This document shows, one piece after another, positions 44,970-56,936 of a DNA stretch of 64,000 nucleotides (position 1 is its first letter; each line of letters opens with the position of its first letter). A program made the position numbers and the translations under genes. The notes under the pieces are model-generated. The model had not been told where the DNA came from. It saw only the letters and a program-made list of their open reading frames with translations, and ran no database searches. Source of the DNA: Alopecurus myosuroides (lineage: Eukaryota; Streptophyta; Magnoliopsida; Poales; Poaceae); the NCBI GenBank assembly GCA_028641055.1, contig CM054062.1, positions 233,566,376-233,630,375 of the forward strand, written 5' to 3'.

Positions 44970-46451
44970 GTAGCTCTCGTCCTGACAAGTTGGGTCCTCG
45001 CAAGCATCCCTCGTACAAGGACACAAGCGATGAGGATCCCGGTGATTCTCGTCCTCCCCGGAAAGCCACTCACAAGAAGGTTGTTTCCACTAGGCCCAAG
45101 AAGAAGGAGACCCGGCTCAACTACAGGACCGATGTCAGTGTTCCGGATTACACAGTGATCACGCAGAAGGATTGGTACAACACTCCACGGGATGGTACTT
45201 GTGATGATCCCCGTTTCTGGTGTCTGGAGCAGTCCTATATGTATACAAACATCTACTGTGACTTCAGGTTCCCTATTCGTGAGATGCACCCATTTGAATT
45301 TCATGTGATGAAGGAGAAGGAGGAGTTTGCAGATGCGGCCAGCATTGTTGAGAGATTCGGTCTTGTGAAGCTGATGGAGACCCAGTGTCCGTACAACACA
45401 GGACTCCTCACTCAGTTTATGTCCACTCTGGCGTTCAGTGCTGACTTTGTTTGCATTCTTAAGTGGATGACCCATACCACTCCATGTGAGATTCCTTTTC
45501 ACAGATTGGCACGTCTACTTGGCTACACCTACCGCACTCACCCTCCAGTTGGTCACCGTGTGAATGAGGTGGATAGACCTCGCAGGGAGAGGTTTATGGT
45601 GATTTGTATGCTCCAGGTTTTACTGTTGGGAAGCTGGAGGGGCTTCTTCCTCTCTATGATCAGCTGGTGCGTATCTTCAGGTCCTTCTTAATGCCGAATG
45701 GAGGTAATAATGATGCTATCACCAGTCCATTGTGCAATCTTCTTATGTTGGCTAAGCAGTGCATTGAGGATGAGGATCCTTCAAACTCTTATAATGTGGA
45801 TGTCATGGACATTATCTATCATGAGTTGTACAATGCTATGATTGGTGGGAACACCATTCCCTATGGACCTTATATCATAATGCTGATCAAGGACGTGATG
45901 AAGAATGATTTCTCTGAGTTACCCATGGAGCCTCACAAGGTCAACAAGTTGTACATCAAGAGGAAGATGGCCGTACCTGCTGCTCATGTTCCTCCATTTG
46001 AGGGTGGTACCTCTATGGGGGGTGGGGCCTCTTCTAGTGCTCAGCCTGCTCAGCTTCTTCCACCCCTAGTTCCAACACTCTGCGCCATGTCAGGAAGCTC
46101 TCCTGGTTTCAGCGCAATGTGCTGTGCATGAAGATGGACATCCATAAGGAGCAGTACAAGGCCTACTGCAGAGACACATCTATGTCCAGTACCCAGAGTC
46201 AGATTCTTCACCATGTGAGTGGTGCTACTGGTGACCTGCCTGCTCCACTTGTTCCTCATTCTTACACTCAGTGGTCTGCTGGTGATCGCACTCCTTGGGA
46301 ACGCATTGAGGAGGCTCTATGTACCACTTCTGCTTCTTCCAAGGTTCCTGTTGATGAGTATGATGAGGAGACAGATGATGATCTAGCGAGGGCGGCTGAG
46401 GGAGCTTCTGACGCGTCAGCAGGAGAGGCCTCTGAGCATTCCGATGCTTAG
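44970..46451 (+). pseudogene. Extra sense-strand ORF (ORF3) of element H
   Basis: This is a roughly 490-codon coding region after pol, with frame changes near 45600 and 46110. A basic N-terminal part (DKLGPRKHPSYKD, RPKKKETRLNYRTD) leads to a globular domain (DPRFWCLEQSYMYTNIYCDF, EFADAASIVERFGLVKLM, PYNTGLLTQFMSTLAFSADF, PFHRLARLLGYTY). A second block follows (LYAPGFTVGKLEGLLPLYDQL, NLLMLAKQCIEDED, IPYGPYIIMLIKDVM) and an acidic Ser-rich tail. The domain recalls the Athila ORF1 / 'putative plant transposon protein' families rather than a clear envelope: I see no signal peptide or membrane anchor. Function unknown. Confidence 0.65.
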
Positions 46452-46999
46452 ACCGTTGTTGGGACGTTATCTCAGTTGTTTCTCTCCTTTTTGGTGTCTC
46501 GATGCCAAAGGGGGAGAAGTAACTTCTAGATTACGGGATTTGCATGGGTTTCGGGCACAAGCGTATGCTTTTACCATTTTGTGAGAGTTTGTGTCCATTT
46601 AGTCTTATTTCCGTGAACTTTGCTCGTTTTATTGTCGTTTAAAACTATGTGTTATTGTGTTGTGAGACTACGTTTGGTTATCATGGATTATCTATTTGTT
46701 AGTGGTTATCTGGATTATTTATCTTATATGTTGAGGATATCTATTGTTGTGCTTGGTTATTCTTGTTATCATCTCCACGCACAAGGTATATATTTCTATC
46801 TTTTTCTCAACATATATGTGATATTGTTACTTTGGCATGTTTGCTACTTGTTGGAAATTGCTCCCCGTATATTATTGCACTTTTTGCATTTGAGGCAAAC
46901 AAAAGATATGCATATAGATAGGGGGAGACATTTCCATTTTGTTTCAAACATGATCTCGTCAAGGTTTTATTGCAAATCTTAGTATTGTCATCTAACACC
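46452..46999 (+). other. 3' noncoding region of H
   Basis: T-rich noncoding sequence between ORF3 and the purine tract. The phrase GCCAAAGGGGGAGAAGT at 46504-46520 is a second, internal purine tract. Confidence 0.5.
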
Positions 47000-47013
47000 A
47001 AAAAGGGGGAGAT
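47000..47013 (+). other. Polypurine tract of element H
   Basis: AAAAAGGGGGAGAT lies directly before the 3' LTR and would prime plus-strand cDNA. Confidence 0.9.
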
Positions 47014-48294
47014 TGAAAGTGCATTTCGTTTTCCCGGTGTTTTGTGTGTTAGTTAACAATACTAAGTACTTTATTTATCGAGGTGTTTAGTGTGCAGGTG
47101 TTATATTTAACATCGGCATCGATCACCAAAAAGATCGGTGAAGATTGGCCTAAGAGATTTGGGACAGATGCCAACCGGATTATTAGTACCGGATTATTCC
47201 GGAGGATCCGGATATTCCGGTTAAGAAAGTTTTGGTCCATTTTCGGGACAGAGATGGGACGGATATTTGGCACCGGATTATTCATCTCAGACCGGATATT
47301 CCGGTTGTGGAGTTTTTGCTCGAAAACGGCTAAGGACTGAAGCTAAAGCTGATAGAGATGGACCGGATTATTGGTACCGGATTATTTCGGAGGGGCCGGA
47401 ATATCCGGTACGGTACCTGCGCGGGACAGAGTCAAGCCAGATTATTGGTACCGGATTATTCAAAGGCAACCGGATATTCCGGTTGAAGTCAACGGATTCG
47501 AGCAAGATCTGCAGACCGGATATTCCGGTCCAAACTTGGACCGGATATTCCGGTACCCAAAATCCTGCAAAACGGCTAGTTTTGAGAAGGGGGTATAAAT
47601 ACCCCTCCTCTTCCTCCTTGAGATCTAGTTCTTCCCCTTGGCATTCAATAGCATTTAAGAGCTCACCAAATCCCTCATAACTCCCAATCCCTCCACCCAA
47701 ACTCAAAGATCTTTGGAGGATTGAAGGAGAAGGCCCCGATCTACATCTTCACCGAGCCGTTCTTCATTTCCCCCTCTCTAGCTCGAGGGATCTAGCCTAG
47801 GGTTTCCTCTTGTGGAGAACCTAGGAATCTTGCTACTTCTTGGTGATTCAAGATTGTTGGGAGCCCCCAATTTGGTTGTGGGTGTGAGCCCCAAGTTGTT
47901 TGTAAAGGATTCGATTCCCGCCTCAAAGGGGATCAATAGTGGAAGGTGGACTAGGCCTTTGTGGCGGGGTTCATCGTAGAATAGGGTGAGGCCTTTGTGG
48001 CGTTGAGTAGGCCTTCGTGGCAAGCTCACACCCCTCCAACGAGACGTACTTCCTTAACAAGGAGAACTCGAGATTACATGGTGTCTCCGCGTGCTTCACA
48101 TCGGTTACCTCGTTCCCTTACTCCCTTTACTTGTGCTTGCATTGTGATTGTTGTTATCCTTGTCATATAGGTAAATTCACCATAGTTGCATTATCTAGAG
48201 AATTTACCTTTGTGTCAAGCCTAAACTACAAGAAAAATTAAAATTGGTCGTCGCACCTATTCAACCCCCTCTAGGTGCCCATACTTTACTTTCA
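47014..48294 (+). repeat. 3' LTR of element H
   Basis: This 1,281-bp LTR carries six matches to GNATATNC (47210, 47294, 47399, 47472, 47518, 47543), one more than the 5' copy. It is followed by the target duplication ACCCC. Scattered substitutions and the length difference show that H is older than A. Confidence 0.92.
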
Positions 48295-48299
48295 ACCCC

Positions 48300-50130
48300 G
48301 CTGGCAGCTCTTCTATCAATTGGATAAGCAGATGAAGCCACTAGTCCAGGGTGTGAAATTCAATCAACAAGTGAGATAAAGATTCTCTATTTACGCCCTC
48401 ATGAGCAAAAACAGGAGTAATTTTGAAGGTTTTAAAGGTAACACATGAGCAATTTACTTGGAGTGGCAGTTAAATACCACATGTAGGTAGGTATGGTGGA
48501 CACAATGGGAAAAACTTTGGTTTAAGGGAGTTTTGATGCACTAGTAGAGCTCATACTCGGTACAGGTGGAGGCTATCAAAAGACTGGGAGCGACAAATCA
48601 AGAGAGCAAAAGAGCCATAATCATGCATAGCGACATAAGCATCATTAATTAAAACATAAGCAGTATCACAAGTTCAAAAACTAAGTGGTCATGGAGGCTA
48701 TTCGTGACTGGTTTGTAGTCATAAACATGGTGTGAGCATGCGCCAAGTCAACCAAATAAATCATTCTAAAGAGAATACCATATATTGATGATTTACTATG
48801 ACAAGAACAACTCATGAATCTTTCAATACATATTAAACCCTCTCAGATATTTGAGGCTAATCATGCTACCTAATAACCACAAGGCTCTAAAACTAAAATA
48901 ACATTTAGCATGGCATGTAAAAGTCCTAGCCACAATCGATACAAGCTTCTACTAGAACTGTTATAAATTCTACTTCAAGCAGCAGTTTTCTTTCTCCCAA
49001 CAAGCACCATACAAAACATTCTTTAAAAAAATACTATTTATGATACAGCAATCAAACATGAGAGTACTCAAATAATACTACTAAAACTAACAGCTCTAAT
49101 AAGAGATGCATGCAAAACAGGAGTTGAATAAATACAGCAGCCAAACAGAGACTAAGAATACAGCGTATTCTCATGAATAAGCGGAGCGTGTCACTCTCCA
49201 ATAAAAAAGCTGGGGTCCAACCAAGCTTATTATTAAAGTAAAAAAAAACTTAAAGCAAAATCAAAAGCAAACTGAAAACAAAAATAAAAGACGCTCCAAG
49301 TAAAGCACATAAGATGCGACCGAATAAAAATATAGTTTCACTAGAAGTGACCTGATAATTTGTTGATGAAGAAGGGGATGCCTTGGGCATCCCCAAGCTT
49401 AGACGCTTGAGTCTTCTTGGAATTTTCTTGGATATACCACCGGGGAATCCCCAAGCTTAGGCTTTTCACTCTTCTTGATCACATCATATCACCCTCTTTT
49501 CTTGACCCTTGAAAACTTCCTTCACATCAAAATTCTCACAATCTTCATTAGCAACGTTAGTGCAATTGAAATAATAAATTCAAATGGTTAAGTTTCAACA
49601 CAAGTATAACACTCAAAAACACATTAGCTACTGTCACCACTTCTTTCAAAACTCTTTTTCTCAAAAGAACATCAAAAGATTGAGATTAAGATGCAAATGC
49701 GATAAATGGCAGAAATCAGTCAAAACAGAACAGCAGACAAAGATTGTTTTTTTCAAACATCTTATATTGCTCAAATCAAAAAGTGGTCTTCTAAGAAAAG
49801 TTGTGTATATAACTCAGTATTAATCACAAAAAAGATCAGGTCATTTTGAATTTTCTGTGATTTTTAACGGAATTAACAGTGGACAGCAGAAATCTGTTTC
49901 CTGCGCAGAAATCCGAAATATAGGCTCAACTTTCCGCTAGAGGCTTTACTTGGCTCAACAAAAACACAAAAAAAAAGATACAGCGGGGTTTCTAAGGAAA
50001 TAGAAAACACCCAGGTGCAAAGCACACCAAAAAAAACAAAGGAAAACTGAATGACAACAAGGAAACAAAACGGGTTGTCTCCCGGTAGCGCTGTTCTTTA
50101 ACGCCTTTCAGCTAGGCATAGAAAATCAAC
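48300..50130 (-). other. Noncoding internal region of element D
   Basis: AT-rich sequence between the protease remnant and the H insertion. Bases 48300-48660 are an inverted copy of 52800-53182 of C2. Two GCATCCCCAAGCTTAG-type tracts (49387-49402 and 49447-49462) repeat the purine tract of the family. No ORF is convincing. Confidence 0.6.
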
Positions 50131-50993
50131 TCAAGTGTTTTCAAGTAAATAAACATCAACATCATTATGGGGCTTACGTTTACCTTTCTTACCCTTATTC
50201 TTTATAGGGAACTTATGGTCCACGCATGATTTGGGAGTGAAAGTCATGTTACCTTTTCCCATATCAATAGTTGGTCCTAAGAGCTTCAGCAGAGATCTTC
50301 CAAGGGTAATTTGTCCTCCTTCTGCACATTCAATAACAAGATAATCAGTGGAGACTGTTTTTCCTAGGATTTTCGTAAACACTCCCTCAGCTATCCCAAT
50401 CGGAATATAGTGGTGTTATTAATGAGAGGAATTTCTTCTCCTCCATCAGCTAGCCCCCAAAGGTTCAAAGATTCATAAATTTCCTTAGGCATAAGACAAG
50501 ATTCAGACATGATATCACAACGAGCATGAAAAGTTTCACCATTTATAACAACTTTAACCACAGGGATCATATTTGTTGACTCAAAATTTATTGGGACATG
50601 ATCAAGATGTTCACGAATTTGGCTATATCCCTCTTTTAAGATAGAAATATGTGATTCAAGAGTAGTTAATCTAGCATAAATATCTGCAAAGGCTTTATTA
50701 GAACTACTGGGTAAGCTATAGGTTGCAATTAATTTTCTTATAGCATTGAAAGCTTGAACTCTATCACAATTAAGGAAATCACCTCCTACCACAATATCCA
50801 AAGTATATCTATAACAAAGAACAAGACCAAAGTAAAAGCTACGAAGAAACAGATTTAGAGTCACTTTAGGTTCAACTTTGCAATAGGAATCAAAAGCTCT
50901 AGACCAAGCTTCTTTGAAGTTCTCATCATTCCCTTGTTTGAAAGTAAAGATTGTTTCTTCTGGTGACATAATAACAGGAACAAAACTAGACAT
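50131..50993 (-). pseudogene. Short gag-protease of element D
   Basis: From Met at 50993 (MSSFVPVIMSPEETIFTFKQG) the frame has a shortened gag core (FKEAWSRAFDSYCKVEP, LFLRSFYFGLVL), a heptad-like stretch (YARLTTLESHISILKEG) and a protease-like part (VVINGETFHARCDIMSES, MPKEIYESLNLWGL). A stop near 50391 and a frame change separate the protease end (DYLVIECAEGG, LGRSLLKLLGPTIDMGKG). The active-site Gly expected after the catalytic Asp is replaced (CDIM where CDLG is usual). There is no RT after it. The product, if any, would be a small gag-like protein. Confidence 0.65.
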
Positions 50994-51144
50994 AAAAGCA
51001 AGCAAATAAATAACAGCTATGAAGTAAACTAATTTTTTTGTGTTTTTGATATAGAGAAGCAAAACAAGACAAAAATAAAAACAAGACAATAAACAAAATA
51101 AAGAGGTTGAGAGTGAGAGACTCCCCTTGCCAAAAGACTTCCTT

Positions 51145-51163
51145 CTCCCCGGCAACGGCGCTA
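51145..51163 (-). other. Primer binding site, tRNA-Asp type (D)
   Basis: In minus, TAGCGCCGTTGCCGGGGAG matches the complement of the tRNA-Asp 3' end with one mismatch at the second base. It lies 11 bases after the 5' LTR, as in C1. Confidence 0.85.
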
Positions 51164-51174
51164 GAAAAAGTCCT

Positions 51175-52766
51175 TGATGGTGCAGATCTTGCACTCGTTG
51201 GGATACCCCAAGAGGAGGGTGTGATGAGCAGAGCGGCAGGAGTTTTCCCCTTAATTAAGAACCAAGGTTATCAATCTAGTAGGAGAAGGAGGACCTTCGG
51301 AAGGTTGATGCCACTGACGGTGGTGCTGGCGCTTCATCGGTGTCAGCAACTACGTGGAACCTGCACACAACATAACCAAAATACTTTGCCCCAACGGTAC
51401 AGTGAGGTTGTCGATCTCACCGGTCTTGCTGAAAACAAAGATTAGACGTATAGTGTGGAAAAATAGTGTATGCTTGCAGTAAGTAAAGAAAGCAGGAAAT
51501 TGTTGTGGTTTGTTTAACAGTGTGGAAAAATGGACCGGGGTTCATAGTTTCACTAGTGGTGTCTCTCCATAAAAGATAGCATGCTGGGTGAACAAATTAC
51601 AGCTGGGCAATTGACAAATAGAGGTTGCACCGTAGTGCACAATATGGCATGAAGATTACTATGGTATTTAGTGCGGGCATTACAACAAGATACATAGACC
51701 GACATCCATCTACATCTATGACGAATAATCCAGCCTCAGGTTATCATCCGAACCCCCTTAGGTATTAAGTTGCAAGCAACATATAATTGCATTAAACAAA
51801 GTGTGTAATGTAAGCAATGATTATGCACACGGGCACTCTCACCACTGTTTTCTCCCTAATGGCAACAACACATCCTCCCCCTTCATGTTTCTGTCACTCG
51901 AGCAAGGCAAGAAGGAGGCATGAACCCACTATCGAGCATAAATTCTCCCTCTTGTAGTCACTAGCAACTACTTGGCCAGAGTAACCACTAGCAACGGAAA
52001 GCATGCAAGATCAAAAATAGCATATGCAAATAAAGACTATAATCAACTTGGCATAAGGTCAATATTCATCGGATCCCAGCAAACACAGCATAGAGAATTA
52101 CATAAGATCAATCTCGATCATTATAGGCAGCTCACGAGATCTAAACATGGAGGCATAAGAGGATAAGACAACCATCTAGCTACAGCTACGGACACGTAGT
52201 CCAAGGATGAACTACTCACGCATCACTCCGAAGGCATGCATGGTGATGTAGAAGCCTCCGGTGATGATCTCCTCTCCGGCAGGGTGCCGGAAACAGCTTC
52301 AGAACCCCCCTGATCTGGGGTTGACGGCGATGGCGGCTGCGTAACTTTTTCGGGAATTTTGATCAGGTGCTTAGGGTTTTCCATCCGGGGGGCTTAAATA
52401 GGAAAAAGGGCAAAGGCGTTGGAGCTCCAGGGGCCCCATACCCATAGCTGGCGCGGCCAGGGGGACCCGCGCCACCCTATGGTGTGGCCCCCCTGTTGCC
52501 CGTCTTCAACTCTTCTTCGGTGTTCTGGATGCTTCTGGGGAAATAGGAACTTCGGGCTTTGTGGGGCCAAATTCCGAGAATGTTTCCAGAACCACTTTTC
52601 TGAAACCAAAAACAGTAGAAAACAAGGAACTCTCACTTGGCATCTTATTAATAGGTTAGTCCCGGAAAACGTATAAAAATGCTATAAATAAGGGAGAAAA
52701 CAAGTAGCAATTAACATAATATGATCATGGAGCATCAGAAATTATAGATACGTTGGAGACGTATCA
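51175..52766 (-). repeat. 5' LTR of element D (right copy)
   Basis: This 1,592-bp LTR is the partner of 32751-34343, with ends TGATGG.../...GTATCA in plus orientation. It is followed by AGCCT. Confidence 0.9.
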
Positions 52767-52771
52767 AGCCT

Positions 52772-53182
52772 CGACGATTTATTTTTCCTCGGAGTATTTG
52801 TATCACTTTTATGCCCCTGTTAATTTTTTTTTGTCGCAAGCATGATTATGACAGTTGTTGCTCTCTTGATTGTCGCTCCCGATCTATTGCTAGCCCTCAT
52901 CTGTACTATGTATGAGCTCTACCCGTGCATCCAACTCCCCAAAACCAAAGTTTTCCAAATGTGTCCACCATATCTACCTATATGTGGTATTTAACCTCCA
53001 CTCCAAGTAAATTTCTCATGTGCTACCTTTAAAACCTTCGAAAATTATTCCTATTTTGTGCCCCTGTTTTAGCTCATGATGACGTAAATAGAGAGTCTTT
53101 ATCTCACTTGTTGATTGTATTTCACACCCTGGAATGGTGGCTTCATCTGCTTATCCAAATGATAGAAGAACCGGCAGCGGGG
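52772..53182 (+). other. C2 3' region beyond element D
   Basis: This continues C2 from 32745 after D is removed. It is noncoding. Most of it is an inverted copy of 48300-48660 inside D, showing that C2 and D belong to related families. It stops at CGGGG, the probable target of E. Confidence 0.65.
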
Positions 53183-53674
53183 TGTGACGTGGGGATGAAT
53201 CCTGGACCTATCGGGTGAGGCTACCCGGTCCAAGGCCTAGGACCTAAACCCAAGGAGAGGTGCCACCAACAGTTCTAGAAGGCCCAATCGAAGGCCCACC
53301 CGCAAAGCCTTGCGGGTCAAGAAGGAAACTTGTAACCGACCTAAGTTAGGGTTTGTAACCCCCCCGGGTACAGTTCAAGACCTGGCCATCTATATAAGGC
53401 CAGGAGAACCACCGAGAGGGGGATCCAAGAAATATGAGACCACCAAAGCCTTGAGCTCGAGACCATACTCTCGACTCGAGAACCCCCCATTGTAACTGAT
53501 CTATAGATAATACAGATCGACAAGAGCAGGAGTAAGGGTTTTACCTCTACGAGGGCCCCAAACCTGGGTAAATCGTGCCCCTGTTAGCCGACGATCGTCA
53601 CCAGCACCTACACATTCTCCTAATCGAAACCCTACCGGTTCATTCGAGGGACTTGTTGAGATGACTATTCGACA
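53183..53674 (+). repeat. 5' LTR of element E
   Basis: The 492-bp LTR begins TGTGACGTGGGG and ends ATTCGACA. TATATAA at 53391-53397 is the promoter box. Confidence 0.85.
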
Positions 53675-53676
53675 AT

Positions 53677-53694
53677 TGGCGCCGTCTGTGGGAA
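53677..53694 (+). other. Primer binding site of element E
   Basis: TGGCGCCGTCTGTGGGAA starts two bases after the LTR. This form is common in grass gypsy elements; I cannot name the tRNA with confidence. Confidence 0.75.
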
Positions 53695-54140
53695 CGGCGG
53701 GCGCTGGATCTACGGCGTCTTCGGCCTCATCATCGCCAACCTTCAGCTGGAGCCCCAAAACCTCGACTTCAGCAGATCGGATCCAATTTGGTTCGATCAT
53801 CGTCGCGCCCCACTCGCCAGAATCGCGCCCGGTGTTCAGTGGATTGGAGAAGAGCGTCAGTCTTCCGTTCGGGAGCCTCCACTTGCATGCCAACAAAGCA
53901 GGAATCCTGCACTTCTCCGAGCAGGCCGATCTCGGCTAATCGGACTCCGAGTCTGCCTCGAGCCCGGCAACCTTTGACTCACTGCCAAACGACGCTGGTC
54001 GCGACCTAGCGCCCAGTGGCGGATCCATCCGCCCCAGCACTCGCAACTTCCATACTATCGCAGTGGAAGAACCTTCTTGGGTCGGCAAAACTTGTCAACC
54101 TACGCTTAGGACTCGCGTACCATATTTGGCCTAGGTCTCC

Positions 54141-56210
54141 ATGGCAGGATCGACCGAGCCACCTGAGGAAACTGAGGACAGCCTAAAAGAGCGAGAGCAC
54201 ATCAAAGTGTCGCGAGACGCCTGGCTCAAAGCAAAAAAAGGCTGTACATCTAGACAGCCGATTGAAGAAGGGGCCCCTCAAGAAGATCTAACTGCATACC
54301 ACTATCATCTGGTGAAAGCAGCAGAGCTAATCAAGGAGGCCCGCAAGAATCTGGACGAGCAGAAGAAATTGGCGGATGAATCGAGTCTATGCCATGCGGC
54401 ACTCTCCAAAACTTACTTGGTAGGGAACAATCCCCCGAAGAAAAAAATACGTCTCGAAGACCACAGCCCTGGATCGCGAATCTCTTAGCGGGTCAGCAAG
54501 ACATTCGAGACATCTCTCATGCACGTCGACGACGACGGCAACGTGCACCCGACGACTCCCGCTGCCGCAGCCCTGGCCGCAGCCACGTACCTGCAGGCGA
54601 ACCAGCCAGGAGAGAATGACCCCGCGCGGAGCAATATCGATAAGTCCAGAAGGGGCTAGGCATGGCAGCCGCGAGACTCGCCGCCCAACGCCGCAAGAAC
54701 GCGACAGCACAAGAGACTGAGAAGACCCCTCAGAAAGACAAAGAAACACCCCGCAGACGCGGGAGCGCATCACCTAGAAGGGAAAAATCACCTCGTCGCG
54801 CCCGAGGAAAGGAAGCCCGGCGTCGCGGTGATAGCCCGAGTAGCAGCGACGACATCCCGAGGGATCGTGATCGCAGTCCGCGGCATCATAGCAGCCGCTC
54901 GCGACACCGCATCAAGGAACCGCAGAATGAGAACGATCTCGACCAGCCCGAATACAACGCGCAATCTGACATCACGCAGAACAAAATCAACAAGGCCCGA
55001 GCGATCAGGAACCGCGCACGGTCCCCATCCACCTCCTCCGACGAAGAAGCCTGTGGCGCGTTGTGCTTTACTCGTGACATCCGCGAGGCACCGACGCCCA
55101 AGAGATTTAAACTTACTACGGAGGTGCCAAAGTACGACGGCTCGCTGGAACCCAAATCCTGGCTTTCGGATTACCTCACGGAAGTAAAATGCCAACGTGG
55201 GAACAAGACAATAGCTATGCAGTACCTCAACCTACATCTTGTGGGTGCTACGCGCAACAGGCTCGAAGGAAGACCGAGGGCGTGCTATGGATCATAGGAC
55301 GATCTAACTTTCGACTTCCGCAAGAACTTCCAAGCAACATACAAAAGACCTACGTCCATCGAGGAGCTGCGGGCTTGTAAGCAGAAGAGTGGTGAGTCTA
55401 CTCGCGAGTACATTCAGCGGTGGACCACGCTAAAAAAATACGGCAGGAAATATATCGGAGGAGGTTGCAGTCGAAGCTTTCACCAAATGAGCTCGACGAA
55501 CCGCCTTCAGAGAAGAGATGGGGCGAGCCGCACCCAAAACCATCGGGGAGCTGATGGCCATAGCCGACAGATGGGCCAACGGGGAAGACTCCATGCGCAA
55601 TGAGAAGGCATCTTCGCCAGCACCTGAGGACGACCTCCATGGTCGATAGAAAAGGAGAAAGCACTACGATCACGACGATCGAGAATAACTGGTTGCGGTA
55701 GAGTTTACAAGAAATCGTGACAGCATACCTCATGGAAATCGCGACTGGAAGCCAAAGCCAGAGGATAAAACTCCCGAGGAGGACCTTGACGGTTATTGCA
55801 TGCTACATCTATTCACAGATAAGCGCACATGCAAGACCAAGCAACCCACCTCCTCAAGGAGTGCCGAAAGTTTCAGGACATCCACGAGGCCTACACGAAG
55901 AAAAACAGAGCCGCAGTCAATCAGGGCTACCCATAGCTCCCAGGAGGAGGACATCAGGGATTCCACCTGCCACAACCCCTACCTCTACCAGGACATCAAA
56001 ACGTGGTGCTGGCCGCGCTACCAGCGCCACCCGCTGCAAACCAGGGAGGCAATGGGTACCCGAACCAAGCAGGACTCCTCGGAATGATACAGAAAGTCTG
56101 CCCCTCCCGCAGGGTCCAGAAAACAAACACACGCCAAGTGGTCATGGCAGTACAAGCTCCACCGTCCAAACCTGAATACTTGAAAATGGCGGACCAGTCG
56201 ATAAATTTCT
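54141..56210 (+). pseudogene. gag: gag of element E, broken
   Basis: The first frame (54141-54488, MAGSTEPPEETEDSLKE) has a helical stretch (LIKEARKNLDEQKKLADESS). The second (54662-55297) is Arg/Ser-rich (RRRGSASPRREKSPRRAR) and enters the gag core (VPKYDGSLEPKSWLSDYL, IAMQYLNLHLVGATRNRL), where it stops. Further gag pieces (STREYIQRW) lie in other frames to about 55700, then a poorly readable tail to the protease. Bases 53695-54140 are leader without a supported ORF. The protein would have been the particle shell. Confidence 0.75.
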
Positions 56211-56216
56211 CCAAAG

Positions 56217-56873
56217 ATGACCACCCCCCTCGGGTATCGACCAAGACACGTTGCGCTCGTCATTCAAGCGCAGATAGGCAACTACGAACTCGGACGAGTG
56301 TTCATGGACAGCGACAGCAGAATCAACATCATTTACACGGACACACTCTGTAAGATGAACAAGAACCTGGACGGACTCGCAGAATCAGAAACATCCTTCC
56401 ACGGGATACTACCAGGCAAAGGAGTCCGACCACTCGGAACAATCAACTTGGAGGTGGTGCTCGGAAACCCAAGAAACTACAGGCGAGAATTCCTCGACTT
56501 CGGAGTAGTCGACTGGCCCTCACAGTACCACGCCATTCTCGGCCGAAGAGCGTTCGCAAGATTCATGGCAGTACCCCACTACGCCTACCTGAAGCTCAAA
56601 CTTCCTGGGGAGTACGGGACCATCACCATAGATGACGACTTCCAAAAATCCGATAAGTGTGACATTGAGTTCAATGAGATCATGAAATCTTTCGGGATGC
56701 AGGAGGAGCTGGCAGAATTGGCAAAAACCACGGACCACTCCGTGATGCCACTCACGAAAAAGAACGCTCCAGAACTCGAGTTCAGTGCAAACAGCGACAC
56801 TCGAAAGAATCAAGTGCACCCGACAGAAACCGCGAAGACGGTGATGGTATCCACCACCCTCTCGCCTGCATAG
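56217..56873 (+). pseudogene. Protease region of element E
   Basis: The frame RPRHVALVIQAQIGNYELGR, FMDSDSRINIIYTDTL, SFHGILPGKGVRPLG, and WPSQYHAILGRRAFARFMAV matches the Tat-type protease. The active-site loop reads MDSDSR where A and B have MDGGSS, so the second Gly is lost. The linker after it leads to RT after a TAG at 56871-56873. Confidence 0.8.
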
Positions 56874-56936
56874 GAAGGCGCGCTCGTCGAACTCCTCCGT
56901 GAGTACTGAGAAATCTTCGCCTGGCAGCCTTCAGAT

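Larger units (their letters stand above)
35238..48294 (+). mobile_element. Element H: SIRE/Maximus-type copia with extra ORF
   Basis: The copia element spans 13,057 bp including solo LTR I, flanked by ACCCC (35233-35237 and 48295-48299). LTR termini are TGAAAG/CTTTCA. The order is 5' LTR, initiator-Met PBS, gag with long coiled coil, protease, integrase, RT, RNase H, a ~1.2-kb spacer, an extra ORF on the same strand, purine tract and 3' LTR. The large coiled-coil gag and the ORF after pol point to the SIRE/Maximus lineage. Frameshifts and stops in gag and pol, and the insertion of I in RT, make it inactive. Confidence 0.9.
32751..52766 (-). mobile_element. Element D: minus-strand gypsy with minimal gag-pro
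   Basis: The 1.59-kb LTRs at 32751-34343 and 51175-52766 share orientation and start TGATACGTC on the minus strand. The element is flanked by AGCCT (32746-32750 and 52767-52771). PBS, short gag and protease remnants lie near the right LTR (50131-51163). The rest, 48300-50130 and 34344-35237, is noncoding. Copia H is inserted at ACCCC. Without H the element is about 6.95 kb, with no RT or integrase. LTR class and short gag resemble the large non-autonomous Triticeae families (Sabrina/Wham type), from memory only. Confidence 0.88.
28555..53182 (+). mobile_element. Element C2: Athila-like gypsy, host of nested insertions
   Basis: A plus-strand relative of C1, now in pieces: 28555-29929 (gag), 30471/30476-32750 (protease and 3' region) and 52772-53182 (more of the 3' region). 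Its insertions are B at 28554 (TSD base set GGTTT), solo LTR G (TSD CAAGG), D (TSD AGCCT) and E (from 53183). Removing G and D with one duplication each restores continuous sequence. No RT or integrase is found between protease and the 3' region. The 5' half of gag and the LTRs are missing from the window. Confidence 0.8.

Noticed and set aside
54788..55195. Minus-strand frames opposite the gag of E
   Set aside because: They mirror the Arg/Ser-rich gag coding sequence and disappear outside it.
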